Source of the DNA: Citricoccus sp. K5
GTDB lineage: Bacteria > Actinomycetota > Actinomycetes > Actinomycetales > Micrococcaceae
Direction: 5' to 3'
Length of the DNA stretch: 64,000 nucleotides
NCBI RefSeq assembly: GCF_902506195.1
Contig: NZ_LR732817.1
Span: forward strand, 2,881,407-2,945,406
The notes beneath the pieces are model-generated. The model was given only the letters and a program-made list of their open reading frames with translations. It was not told where the DNA came from and searched no databases. Below, in pieces: positions 16,910-27,526 of the stretch. Every line of letters starts with the position of its first letter. Position 1 is the first letter of the stretch. The translations under genes and the position numbers were made by a program.

Positions 16910-16945
16910 CGACATGTCGTGGTGGGATCCCACCGTGAAATGTCG
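16910..16945. repeat. Interrupted palindrome downstream of fdhA
   Basis: A perfect 14-base palindrome GGTGGGATCCCACC (16921-16934) is flanked by outer arms CGACAT (16910-16915) and ATGTCG (16940-16945). It lies 40 bases beyond the fdhA stop codon. It could act as a transcription terminator without a T-run, or be a scar of the rearrangement that truncated the neighbouring aminotransferase copy. Confidence 0.5.
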
Positions 16946-16984
16946 ATCGGACCATGAGGAGTGCCCCGGCGCGAACGCACGGGG

Positions 16985-18202
16985 TCAGTCCGTCAGGTAC
17001 CCATTGGGGTTGAGCACGAACTTCGTCGCCGCACCGGCGTCGAACTCGGCATAGCCACGCGGGGCGTCCTCGAGCGAGATCGCCTTCGCGTTGACGGCCT
17101 TCGCGATCGGAGCCTTGTCGTGCAGAATCGCCATCATCAGCTGGCGATTGTACTTCATCACCGGGCACTGCCCCGTGGCGAAGGACAGGGACTTGGCCCA
17201 GCCCGTGCCCAGCGAGAAGGACAACGAGCCCTTCCGAGCGGCCTCGTCCACGGCTCCCGGGTCCCCCGTGACGTAGAGGCCCGGGATGCCGAGGGATCCG
17301 CCGGCGGTGGTGATGTCCATGAGGGAGTTCAGGACCGTCGCCGGAGCCTCGTGGCCGGCGTCCTTGCCGTGGCCGCGGGCCTCGAAGCCGACGGCGTCGA
17401 TGCCGCTGTCCACCTCGGGGACACCGAGGATCTGTTCGATCTGGTCCTGGAGCGCGCCCTCGCCGACATTGACGGTCTCGCAGCCGAAGCTGCGCGCCTG
17501 CGCCAGGCGGTCCTCGTTCAGGTCCCCCACGATCACGACGGCGGCCCCGAGCAGCTGCGCGCCCATGGCCGCGGCCAGGCCGACGGGTCCCGCACCGGCG
17601 ACGTAGACGGTGGAACCGACTCCCACCCCGGCGGTGACGGCGCCGTGGAAGCCGGTGGGGAAGATGTCGGAGAGCATCGTGAGGTCCATGATCTTCTCCA
17701 GTGCCTGGTCCCGGTCCGGGAACTTCAGCAGGTTCCAGTCGGCATAGGGGACGAGGACGTACTCGGCCTGTCCGCCCACCCAGCCACCCATGTCCACGTA
17801 GCCGTAGGCGCTGCCCGGACGGTCCGGGTTCACGTTCAGGCAGATGCCGGTCTTGCGCTCCTTGCAGTTGCGGCACCGGCCGCAGGAGATGTTGAACGGA
17901 ACGGAGACGATGTCGCCGACCGCGATGAACTCGACGTCGGGGCCGACCTCCACCACTTCACCGGTGATCTCGTGACCCAGCACCAGGTTGGCCGGGGCCG
18001 TGGTCCGGCCGCGCACCATGTGCTGGTCCGAGCCGCAGATGTTGGTGGCGACGGTCTTCAGGATGACCCCGTGGGGGACCTTGCGTCCCACGTTGGCGGG
18101 GTTCACCCCCGGCCCGTCCTTCAGCTCGAAGGTGGGATACTCGGTGTCGATGACCTCGACGACGCCCGGTTCCTTGTAGGCGACGGCACGATTTCCTGGC
18201 AT
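16985..18202 (-). CDS. fdhA: Glutathione-independent formaldehyde dehydrogenase
   Basis: This 405-residue zinc-dependent medium-chain dehydrogenase matches the glutathione-independent formaldehyde dehydrogenase (dismutase) subfamily. It shows the catalytic zinc ligands in NICGSDQHM and GHEITGEV, the structural zinc cysteines in CGRCRNCKERKTGIC, and the subfamily-typical long C-terminal region with SLGTGWAKS and FATGQCPVMKYN. NAD is bound at VYVAGAGPVGLAAA. I chose the start at 18202 after GGAAAGAGGAACCGCA. It lies 40 bases downstream of dimethylglycine oxidase in the same direction. It would oxidise formaldehyde released during betaine demethylation to formate. Confidence 0.93.
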   Translation of the reverse strand: MPGNRAVAYKEPGVVEVIDTEYPTFELKDGPGVNPANVGRKVPHGVILKTVATNICGSDQHMVRGRTTAPANLVLGHEITGEVVEVGPDVEFIAVGDIVSVPFNISCGRCRNCKERKTGICLNVNPDRPGSAYGYVDMGGWVGGQAEYVLVPYADWNLLKFPDRDQALEKIMDLTMLSDIFPTGFHGAVTAGVGVGSTVYVAGAGPVGLAAAMGAQLLGAAVVIVGDLNEDRLAQARSFGCETVNVGEGALQDQIEQILGVPEVDSGIDAVGFEARGHGKDAGHEAPATVLNSLMDITTAGGSLGIPGLYVTGDPGAVDEAARKGSLSFSLGTGWAKSLSFATGQCPVMKYNRQLMMAILHDKAPIAKAVNAKAISLEDAPRGYAEFDAGAATKFVLNPNGYLTD

Positions 18203-18242
18203 TGCGGTTCCTCTTTCCTGTGGGTGTTCCAACGGTGCGGAC

Positions 18243-20744
<2,502 letters not shown>

Positions 20745-20773
20745 TCACTCCTTGCTGTGCTGATTCAGGGTGG

Positions 20774-22201
20774 TTAGGCGTCGACGACCAGGTCGGTCTG
20801 CGCCGTCGAACAGCACGGCAGAAATTTGCCGGCCTCAATCTCGCGGGCCCGGATGCCGCCCTGGTGATTCATGTCCACCTCACCGCTGACCTTGACGACC
20901 TTGCAGGAGCCGCACATGCCCTCCCGGCAGTTCGCCCCGATGCGCACGCCGGCCTCCCGGGCGGCGTCCAGGACGTTCGCCTGCGGGTCGATGCGCACGT
21001 TCAGGCGGGTGCGCAGGAACGACATCGTCAGGCTGCCTTCCCCGACCACCTCGAAGGTGGCCGGGTCAGCCGGCCCGGTCGCCTCCGGTGCGGCCGGGCT
21101 CGACGTGACCGGCCTCGAGGAGGCCGCTGCGCCGCCGTCGTCCACGGGGATGTTCAGTTCCGCGATCCGGTAGAGGTCCAGTGCACCCGTGGGCGGATCG
21201 ACGACGTCGGCCGGGACCTCCCCGGCCGCCTCTCGTGCGGCGTCCTGGGCGGCAGCCTGTGCGGCCGCCATCCCCTCGGCGATACCGCCGGCGAGGGCCA
21301 CCTCCTCCCGATACTCGAGCACGGTCTCACGGGTACCGGAGAAGGACTCGATGAAGATGGACGTCTCGTCCACGCCCACTCTGGTCAGCAGGTCCGCGGC
21401 GACGTCAATGTACCCCTCCGGACCGCAGGCGAACACCTTGCGCCCGTTGGCGTCGGGGACCACGGTCTCGATCATCTCCGCGGTGAGCCGCCCGACCATG
21501 CCCTCCCAGGTGCCAGGGACGCTGCGGTCGCCCAGCGAGTAATACACGGTGATCCGCGAGTCGACCGCGGCCAGATGCTCGAGCTCGTGGGAGAACGCGA
21601 AGGTCCCCGGCGCGGCCCCGTGATACAGCATGATCACGTCGGCATTGGCCGGGAGGGAGTGGATCGTCCGGATCATCGACATCAGCGGGGTGACACCAGA
21701 CCCGGCGGCCAGGAACAGGTACCGGGCGCGGCGGTCGTAGTCGGGCAGGTGGAACGCCCCCACGGGGCCGAGCACCTCCAGCACGGCCCCGGGCCGGATG
21801 TTCTCGTGAATCCACGGCGAGACCGTGCCGCCCTCCTCGTGCTTGACGGTGATGGCGAAGGTCCACGGTTCCGTCGGGGCGCTGGAGAGGGAATAGCTGC
21901 GGTTGACCGGCTCGGCCTCCGGACCGTTCACGGGGAAGGCAATGTTGAGGTACTGCCCGGAGCGGAAGGCGAGCGGTGCGCCGTCGGTCCGGCGCATGAC
22001 CACGGTGAGCATGCCCCCGGCCTCGGGGATGGTCTGGACGCACTCGGCGAGGAACTCCTGCGGGTACCAGGGGGCCAGCGCCGTGGCCGCCGCCGCGAAG
22101 GGCAGGTCGGCGGAGGCCTGGACCACCCTGTTCCACGGCATCTCCAGGCCGCGGAGGCGCCGGACCTCCGGGATCGTGGTGAGGGTGGTGCTGACGGTCA
22201 T
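20774..22201 (-). CDS. gbcB: Glycine betaine monooxygenase reductase subunit
   Basis: This 475-residue electron-transfer protein has a ferredoxin-reductase module (about residues 45-285): FAD-binding NRSYSLSSAPT and NAD-binding LFLAAGSGVTPLMSMIRT. An unusually long alanine-rich linker (about 290-385) leads to a C-terminal plant-type [2Fe-2S] domain with cysteines in NCREGMCGSCK and a final Cys in FLPCCS. It matches GbcB, which passes electrons from NAD(P)H to the Rieske oxygenase. Its ATG overlaps the gbcA stop by four bases, so the two subunits are translationally coupled. The linker and the first 45 residues are the least family-like parts. Confidence 0.92.
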   Translation of the reverse strand: MTVSTTLTTIPEVRRLRGLEMPWNRVVQASADLPFAAAATALAPWYPQEFLAECVQTIPEAGGMLTVVMRRTDGAPLAFRSGQYLNIAFPVNGPEAEPVNRSYSLSSAPTEPWTFAITVKHEEGGTVSPWIHENIRPGAVLEVLGPVGAFHLPDYDRRARYLFLAAGSGVTPLMSMIRTIHSLPANADVIMLYHGAAPGTFAFSHELEHLAAVDSRITVYYSLGDRSVPGTWEGMVGRLTAEMIETVVPDANGRKVFACGPEGYIDVAADLLTRVGVDETSIFIESFSGTRETVLEYREEVALAGGIAEGMAAAQAAAQDAAREAAGEVPADVVDPPTGALDLYRIAELNIPVDDGGAAASSRPVTSSPAAPEATGPADPATFEVVGEGSLTMSFLRTRLNVRIDPQANVLDAAREAGVRIGANCREGMCGSCKVVKVSGEVDMNHQGGIRAREIEAGKFLPCCSTAQTDLVVDA

Positions 22202-23490
22202 GCCACGTGCTCACGCATGCGCTGGGTGTACCAGTTGATGAACGCCTCCACCTGGTACTCGCTCCTCATGTACGGTCCGGGCTCGTAGGCCGGACTGTAC
22301 GCCCCCTGCTGGCACATCTCCACGAAATTCTTGTCCTGCAGGTTCGTCTGCTTCCACGTGTGGGTGAGCGCGTCGAGGTCGTAGTCCACGCCCTCGACGG
22401 CGTCGTCGGCCACGAGCCAGGTGGTGCGCACCAACGTCTGGTGCTCGTTGATCGGGAACGCGGCGAACGTGATCACGTGGTCGGAGAGCAGGTGGAACCA
22501 GGAGTTCGGCTGCAGGTGCATGGAGCAGCGGCCCAGCCGGAAGTCCCGCAGGTCACCCAGCAGCTTCTTGGACAGGCGGCGGCCGGTGGCGGAGAAGGAC
22601 TCCCCCGCTCCGTCGAGCGGCTCGCGGGAGATGCGGATGCCGGTGACGCGGGTGTCGAGTTCCTCGACCACCTCGAAGGGCAGACCGTAGCGGGTGCAGC
22701 GTCCTCTCAGGGCGTCCTCGGCCTCGATGTTGCGGTTCCAGACGTCCTCCAGGTGGGGCGGGACGATCCCCTCGGAGAGGCCCCAGGTCGGGAAGAGGGA
22801 GCAGGCCAGCTCCGGGTGGCCGTCGCAGTGGTAGCACTCCCGGTTGTTCTCCATCACGAGTTTCCAGTTGCCCTCCTCGATGATGTCCTGTTGGTAGGCC
22901 ACCCGGGCGCTGGCGATCTCATGCGGGGCCAGGTACGGCTCGAAGATCCCGCCGACCTCGTCGAAGTCGGCGGGGGGCTCGTCCGCCAGGCAGACGAACA
23001 CCAACCCGGCGACCACCCGCCCGTGCGCCTTCTTCAGCGCGAAGCACGCCTTGTCGAAGGACGTCTCGCCCGGGGAGGAGGCGTGGATCAGGTCCCCGTC
23101 GGCCGAGTAGGTCCACGAGTGGTAGCCGCACACCAGGTTGCCGGTGCTGCCCGTCTTCTCCGGGAGGACCCGGGCACCGCGGTGGCGGCACACGTTGTGC
23201 AGGACGTTCACGCCCTCGTCGGTGCGGAGGACGATCAGGGAGTACGGACCGTAGTCCACAGTGACGTAGTCACCCGGCTCGGGGATCTCGGCGAGGCTGG
23301 CAGCGAAGAGCCAGTGCCGGCCGAAGATGCCCTGCATGTCCGCGGCGAAGATCTCAGGATCGGTGTAGAACGGCGCCTCCAACGAGTAGCCGGTGCGGCG
23401 TTCGTTGAGCAGGAGGCGCAACTGGGCCGTCTGCTCCGCGGTGGGGGCGAGGCGGCCGCGGGTAACGCTGGAGTTCACGGCAAGGGTCAC
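22198..23490 (-). CDS. gbcA: Glycine betaine monooxygenase oxygenase subunit (Rieske)
   Basis: This 430-residue ring-hydroxylating-type oxygenase has Rieske ligands in NVCRHRG and CGYHSW (residues about 95-120) and the mononuclear iron site NRECYHCDGHPEL near 205. This pattern and its pairing with GbcB identify glycine betaine demethylase, which yields dimethylglycine and formaldehyde. I chose a GTG start at 23490 because GAGGAACCAGTACC precedes it. An ATG at 23550 without a ribosome site would add 20 low-complexity residues. It is the first gene of the gbcA-gbcB-dmg-fdhA unit and is divergent from a LysR gene. Confidence 0.93.
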   Translation of the reverse strand: MTLAVNSSVTRGRLAPTAEQTAQLRLLLNERRTGYSLEAPFYTDPEIFAADMQGIFGRHWLFAASLAEIPEPGDYVTVDYGPYSLIVLRTDEGVNVLHNVCRHRGARVLPEKTGSTGNLVCGYHSWTYSADGDLIHASSPGETSFDKACFALKKAHGRVVAGLVFVCLADEPPADFDEVGGIFEPYLAPHEIASARVAYQQDIIEEGNWKLVMENNRECYHCDGHPELACSLFPTWGLSEGIVPPHLEDVWNRNIEAEDALRGRCTRYGLPFEVVEELDTRVTGIRISREPLDGAGESFSATGRRLSKKLLGDLRDFRLGRCSMHLQPNSWFHLLSDHVITFAAFPINEHQTLVRTTWLVADDAVEGVDYDLDALTHTWKQTNLQDKNFVEMCQQGAYSPAYEPGPYMRSEYQVEAFINWYTQRMREHVA

Positions 23491-23562
23491 GGTACTGGTT
23501 CCTCGAGTCTGCGGGGATCGGGGTGGTGCTGCGGGCCGAGCGGGTTGCATCCGTTACGGTGC

Positions 23563-23578
23563 TGTGATCAGTGACACA
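23563..23578. promoter_or_regulatory. Candidate operator between gbcA and the LysR gene
   Basis: TGTGATCAGTGACACA is a near-palindrome in the 158-base divergent gap. It fits CRP/GlxR-type TGTGA-N6-TCACA with one mismatch. Its TGT/ACA ends also suit a LysR-type site. Position alone cannot tell which protein binds. Confidence 0.4.
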
Positions 23579-23648
23579 TCGATCGTAACGACCTGAACCC
23601 TGCAATAAAAAGCACGGAAAAGTGGCAGGAACCGTGCAATATTGGTGC

Positions 23649-24581
23649 ATGATCGATCGACGCCTCCTCACCCTCCGGACGTTCGCCTCCTGTGGCAGCA
23701 TCGCGGCGACGGCGGAGCTCACCGGTTACTCCCCGTCTGCCGTCTCGGCACAGCTGCGCGAACTTCAGCAGTCACTCGGCATGCGCCTGCTGCTGAAGGA
23801 GGGCCGCGGGCTACACCTCACGGCCACCGGGCGCTACCTCGTCGAGCAGACGGACGGTCTGGTTGAAGAGTGCGACCGCATCACCTCCACCATGGCGTCC
23901 GTCGCCGGAGCCACGCCCATCGAGTTCGGCCTGGGCGGCTTCTCGACCGCGGCCTCCAGTCTGCTCGTCCCGCTCGCGGCGGAGCTGCAGGCCACACAGC
24001 CTAAGGTCACCGTGCGGGTGGTCGAGGCGAGCCCGTCGCGGTGCCTGGACCTCCTCCTCGCGGAGCGGATCGATCTCGCCGTCGTCGTGGCCACCGAGGC
24101 CGAGGCCGACGTCGGCGCCGATGCAAGGGTCGAGGAGACGCCGCTGCTCGACGATCCGCTGGACGTCATGCTGCCGCTGAAGCACCGCTTGGCCGCAAGA
24201 TCCTCCGTCTCGTTGCACGAACTCGTGGGGGAGGTCTGGATCACGGACGCGCCGGGTACCGCCTACCGCGCGTTGTTCTCCGCTGCATTCACCGCGGCCG
24301 GCGTGAACCCGAAGGTCCAGCACGAGGTGACCGAGTGGGAGACGACGACGGCTCTCGTCGGGGCCGGGATGGGCCTCGGCCTGGTGCCGCGCCTGGCGAG
24401 CCTGGCGGGGGCCGAGAATGTGCGGCGCGTGCCCATCTCAGGTCCGGCGCGGCCGACGCGGCGGATCCTCGCCGCAGTACGCCGGGGCACGGCGACCGCT
24501 CCCATCATCGCTGCCTCCCTGGCCCACCTGAAGGATGCCGCCCGGCGCCTGCTCTCGGAGCGCCTGGCGGAGAATCCCTAA
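23649..24581 (+). CDS. LysR-family transcriptional regulator
   Basis: This 310-residue protein has an N-terminal winged helix-turn-helix (about residues 3-60: LLTLRTFASCGSIAATAELTG then SPSAVSAQLRELQQSLG). A periplasmic-binding-like effector domain (about 85-295) follows. I chose the ATG at 23649, which opens the usual LysR start MIDRRLL; a GTG at 23622 would add nine residues. It is divergent from gbcA and most likely controls the betaine genes in response to betaine or dimethylglycine. In other bacteria the known betaine regulators are of the GbdR (AraC) type, so a LysR here would be a different solution (inference). Confidence 0.9.
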   Translation: MIDRRLLTLRTFASCGSIAATAELTGYSPSAVSAQLRELQQSLGMRLLLKEGRGLHLTATGRYLVEQTDGLVEECDRITSTMASVAGATPIEFGLGGFSTAASSLLVPLAAELQATQPKVTVRVVEASPSRCLDLLLAERIDLAVVVATEAEADVGADARVEETPLLDDPLDVMLPLKHRLAARSSVSLHELVGEVWITDAPGTAYRALFSAAFTAAGVNPKVQHEVTEWETTTALVGAGMGLGLVPRLASLAGAENVRRVPISGPARPTRRILAAVRRGTATAPIIAASLAHLKDAARRLLSERLAENP

Positions 24582-24608
24582 CCCCGAGTCCCCGATTCCC
24601 CAGGCCGG

Positions 24609-25898
24609 CTACTCCGCACCCGGCGAGGAGTCCTGCTGGAACGCCACGATCCGCTCGATCGCCTCCGCCACGTCCCGCTCGCCGGCCGCGAAGGACAGCC
24701 GCACGTACTCCTCGCCGTGCGCCGTGTCGAAGTCCGTGCCCGGCGTCAGCGCCACGTGCGCCCGCTCCAGCAGTGCCTCACAGTAGGCCGTGGAGGTGCC
24801 GTACCGCGCCAGCATCGCTTCCCCTGGCTTCGCCCAGAAATAGAAGGCGCCGTTCGCGGGCGCGGCATCGGTCCAGCCCAGCCGGCCCTGGTTCTCCAGC
24901 ACCAGGGCGCGGGCCCGGGCGAACCCGGCGACCTGGACGTCGCACTCCACGTAGGACTGCTCCGTGAAGGCCTCCACCGCCGCGTACTGCGCGGCCGCCG
25001 GCGGGCACAGGGACACCGAGCCGGAGAGCCCGCTGACCGCCGGCGCCAGGTCCTCCGGCATCAGCATCCACCCGATCCGCCAGCCCGGCATCCCCCAGTA
25101 CTTGGAGAAGGAGCTGATCACCAGGGCCTCCGCCGAATACTCCCCCGCACAGACCCCGCGCACGACGCCGGCCGCGTCACCTCCCGCGGCACCGTCACCT
25201 GCGGTGCTGGAAGACCCGTACGTCACCCCGTGGTAGATCTCGTCCGAGACCAGCCGCACCCCGCGACCGGAGCACCACCGCGCCAGCGCGGCCATCTCCT
25301 GCCGGGTGGCCATGGTCCCGGTCGGATTGTTCGGGGAGGCGAGGATCAATCCGGCCAGCGGACCGTGCACGGCCTCCGCCTCCTCGAGGAGCGCGGGGGT
25401 GGGCTGGAAGCGCACGGCCGGGCCGGCGTCGAGCTCCACCACCTGGCAGCCGAGCGCGGCGAGGATGTTGCGGTAGGCGGCATAGCCGGGGCGGGCCATG
25501 GCCACGCGGTCCCCCGGGTTGAAGGCGGCGAGGAAGCCGAGCATGAACGCGCCGGAGGAGCCGGTGGTCACGGCCACCCGCGCGGGGTCCACGTCCAGGC
25601 CGTACCAGCGCCCGTAGTGCGCCGCGATGGCCTGCCGCAGCGGGGCGATGCCCAGCGTCGGCGTGTAGTTCAGCGCCCGCCCGGAGGCGTGCACCTCCGC
25701 CGCCCGCGCGTTGACCGCGGTGGGCGCCCCGCCGCCGGGTTCCCCGGCGCACAGGCTCACGACGTCGGCTCCAGCGGCCCGCAGTTCGGCGACCCTCCCG
25801 AGGATGGTCATCACCTGGAAGTCCGGGACCTGCGAGCGCGAGGAGGGGCCGAGGGGGCGGGCGGTGGAAGCGGCAGGGGCGGGGCGCTCGTCGGTCAT
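24609..25898 (-). CDS. PLP-dependent aminotransferase, class I/II
   Basis: This 429-residue fold-type I aminotransferase shows SLCAGEPGG near residue 50, the asparagine segment ASPNNPTGTMATRQEM near 190, DEIYHGVTY, and the PLP lysine in SSFSKYWGMPGWRIGW near 265. A glycine/alanine-rich insertion of about 25 residues lies just before the lysine motif (GDGAAGGDAAGVVRG) and looks like a low-complexity loop. It ends 27 bases from the convergent LysR gene. The substrate is unknown; a family resemblance to aspartate/alanine-type enzymes is all that can be said. Its 3' third is duplicated at 16373-16767. Confidence 0.9.
   Translation of the reverse strand: MTDERPAPAASTARPLGPSSRSQVPDFQVMTILGRVAELRAAGADVVSLCAGEPGGGAPTAVNARAAEVHASGRALNYTPTLGIAPLRQAIAAHYGRWYGLDVDPARVAVTTGSSGAFMLGFLAAFNPGDRVAMARPGYAAYRNILAALGCQVVELDAGPAVRFQPTPALLEEAEAVHGPLAGLILASPNNPTGTMATRQEMAALARWCSGRGVRLVSDEIYHGVTYGSSSTAGDGAAGGDAAGVVRGVCAGEYSAEALVISSFSKYWGMPGWRIGWMLMPEDLAPAVSGLSGSVSLCPPAAAQYAAVEAFTEQSYVECDVQVAGFARARALVLENQGRLGWTDAAPANGAFYFWAKPGEAMLARYGTSTAYCEALLERAHVALTPGTDFDTAHGEEYVRLSFAAGERDVAEAIERIVAFQQDSSPGAE
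24635..25029 (-). repeat. Intact copy of the 395-base direct repeat
   Basis: This is the counterpart of 16373-16767, in the same orientation, 8262 bases away and without gaps. It lies within the coding part of the aminotransferase gene. The pair flanks the whole gbc/dmg/fdhA block. Confidence 0.85.
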
Positions 25899-25918
25899 GA
25901 CCCGAGCCTAGCGATGGG

Positions 25919-26167
25919 TCAGTCCCTGTCCTCCTCGGTCTCCGGGATGCCTTGGACGTTGTAGACGCCGAACCCGAGCACGCCCGCCACGACCGCGGCC
26001 ACGATGGCCGGGCGCAGCAGATAGTCCGAGGCGCCCTCGATCCACCCTGCCTGAGCGGTGACCAGGCCGGCGATCTGCGTCAGAACCAGAAGGAAGGCCA
26101 GGCCGAGGAACAGGGTCATGGCCACGGTGTACAGGCCGGTGAAGGCCTTGTTGAGTGTCTTGCGCAC
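25919..26167 (-). CDS. Small membrane protein of a TRAP-type transporter
   Basis: This 82-residue protein has two strong hydrophobic segments, AMTLFLGLAFLLVLTQIAGL (about 16-35) and AIVAAVVAGVLGFGVYNV (about 54-71), and a short acidic tail. It starts nine bases after the TRAP large permease ends, so it is co-transcribed. Normal TRAP small subunits (DctQ) have four membrane helices and about 160 residues. This could be a reduced substitute or a species-specific accessory subunit. No homologous family is recognised. Confidence 0.7.
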   Translation of the reverse strand: MRKTLNKAFTGLYTVAMTLFLGLAFLLVLTQIAGLVTAQAGWIEGASDYLLRPAIVAAVVAGVLGFGVYNVQGIPETEEDRD

Positions 26168-26176
26168 GGAGTGCTC

Positions 26177-27526
26177 CTAACTGATGGGGACGGGGACGAT
26201 GCCCAAGGCGATGAGGATTCCCAGGGCCGTGATCGGCAGGACGTAGTAGATCACCAGGGGGATGAAGGTGCTCTCCGGTTTGGCGCCGGTGATGCCGCTG
26301 GCCACGAAGATGGAGCCGGAGGCCGGGGGTGAGGCACCCTCGGTGGAGGCGAAGACCAGCATGGCGATGACCGCCAGGAGGGGGTCCACCCCCGCTCCGA
26401 CGAGGGTGACGAGGGAGACCTGGCCGACGGCCGAGAGCGTGGCCGTCGAGGACAGCGGCCCGGCCACGAGGACCACCAGGGCACCCACGAGGCTCACGAG
26501 GAGCCAGACAGGGATGTCCAGTCCGCTGACGATGCTGTCCACGTCCTCGGCCAGGCCGAGGCGGTCGAGGACCTCGCTGGCGGAGATCGCGAAGTACAGC
26601 AGCACCCCGATGGTGAAGAAGTGCGGCACGCTGTCCCGCATCAGCTCCCACCAGCCCCGCAGCGTCCGGGGCAGCTCTCGCCAGCCCACGATGGCGCTGA
26701 TCGCGATGATCAGGACGGGGATCCAGACGATCAAGGAGATGGAGTCGAGCGATTCCCCGTACCCGCCCGAGGCGAGGAGCGCGTCGGCCAGGGGGCCGAC
26801 GGTCACCAGGATCGGCACGAGGGCGCCCAGGAAGATCAGCGTGGAGGGCCAGCCGGTTCGGAGTGCGCTGCGCAGGGTGACGTGGTCCTCGGCGACCTCC
26901 GGCCGCACGCCGTCCCGGTGGACGAACCAGAAGGTCAGGATGACCCGCCACACCACCTGGTACAGGCCCGCCACCAGCAGTGCCAGGTAGACCTGGCTGG
27001 TGGTCACCATGGAACCGGCGAAGCCGATCATGATGATCATCGACGCACTCGGCGGCAGGGCCGCGCCCAGTCCGGCGTTCCCGGCGATCACGGTGGCCGC
27101 CCGGGACCGCTTCCAGCCGGATTTGACCATCCAGGGGCCGGTGATCGAGCCCGAGGCGGCAGCGTTGCCGGTGTTCGAGCCCCCGGCGAGCGCCCCCATG
27201 ACCCCGGACGCCGCAACGTCCACGAAGGCGGGACCTCCGCGGACTCGTCCGAGTGCGGAGGACAGGATCTTCACGAGTTTGCCGATGACCCCGACGCGTT
27301 CGACGAAGTACGTCATGAACACGAATCCGGCCGCGGCGTAGAGGACTTCCGACTCGGTGGCCTCCACCATGGACTCCACGGCGACGGCCGGTGCATCCAT
27401 GCCCGCGAACGGCAGGGTCGCCAGGAAACCGAGAATCATTGCCTCGCCCATGTTGCGCTTGACCAGCACGTTCCAGATGACGATGACCGAGATGAAGACA
27501 GCGAGGGCGATCAGTGCGGTCGGCAT
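26177..27526 (-). CDS. TRAP transporter large permease subunit (DctM-like)
   Basis: This 449-residue, very hydrophobic protein has about 11-13 membrane segments. The conserved internal motifs are GGSNTGNAAASGSITGP near residue 120 and the related FASTEGASPPASGSIFVASG near 390, as in substrate and sodium sites of TRAP/IT-superfamily carriers. It starts at an ATG that shares one base with the preceding stop (TGATG). It would import an organic anion with sodium or protons. No extracytoplasmic binding protein (DctP or TAXI type) is encoded nearby, which is unusual for a TRAP system. Its neighbour, a dehydrogenase-RraA fusion, suggests a hydroxy- or keto-dicarboxylate substrate (inference). Confidence 0.82.
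   Translation of the reverse strand: MPTALIALAVFISVIVIWNVLVKRNMGEAMILGFLATLPFAGMDAPAVAVESMVEATESEVLYAAAGFVFMTYFVERVGVIGKLVKILSSALGRVRGGPAFVDVAASGVMGALAGGSNTGNAAASGSITGPWMVKSGWKRSRAATVIAGNAGLGAALPPSASMIIMIGFAGSMVTTSQVYLALLVAGLYQVVWRVILTFWFVHRDGVRPEVAEDHVTLRSALRTGWPSTLIFLGALVPILVTVGPLADALLASGGYGESLDSISLIVWIPVLIIAISAIVGWRELPRTLRGWWELMRDSVPHFFTIGVLLYFAISASEVLDRLGLAEDVDSIVSGLDIPVWLLVSLVGALVVLVAGPLSSTATLSAVGQVSLVTLVGAGVDPLLAVIAMLVFASTEGASPPASGSIFVASGITGAKPESTFIPLVIYYVLPITALGILIALGIVPVPIS

Noticed and set aside
16910-16945. Insertion-sequence terminal inverted repeat
   Set aside because: No transposase fragment or second matching end is present nearby.
16416-17876. Long open minus-strand frame of 486 codons
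   Set aside because: Its first two thirds only mirror fdhA in another frame, as is common in G+C-rich DNA. Only the last part, the aminotransferase relic, is meaningful and is listed as a pseudogene.
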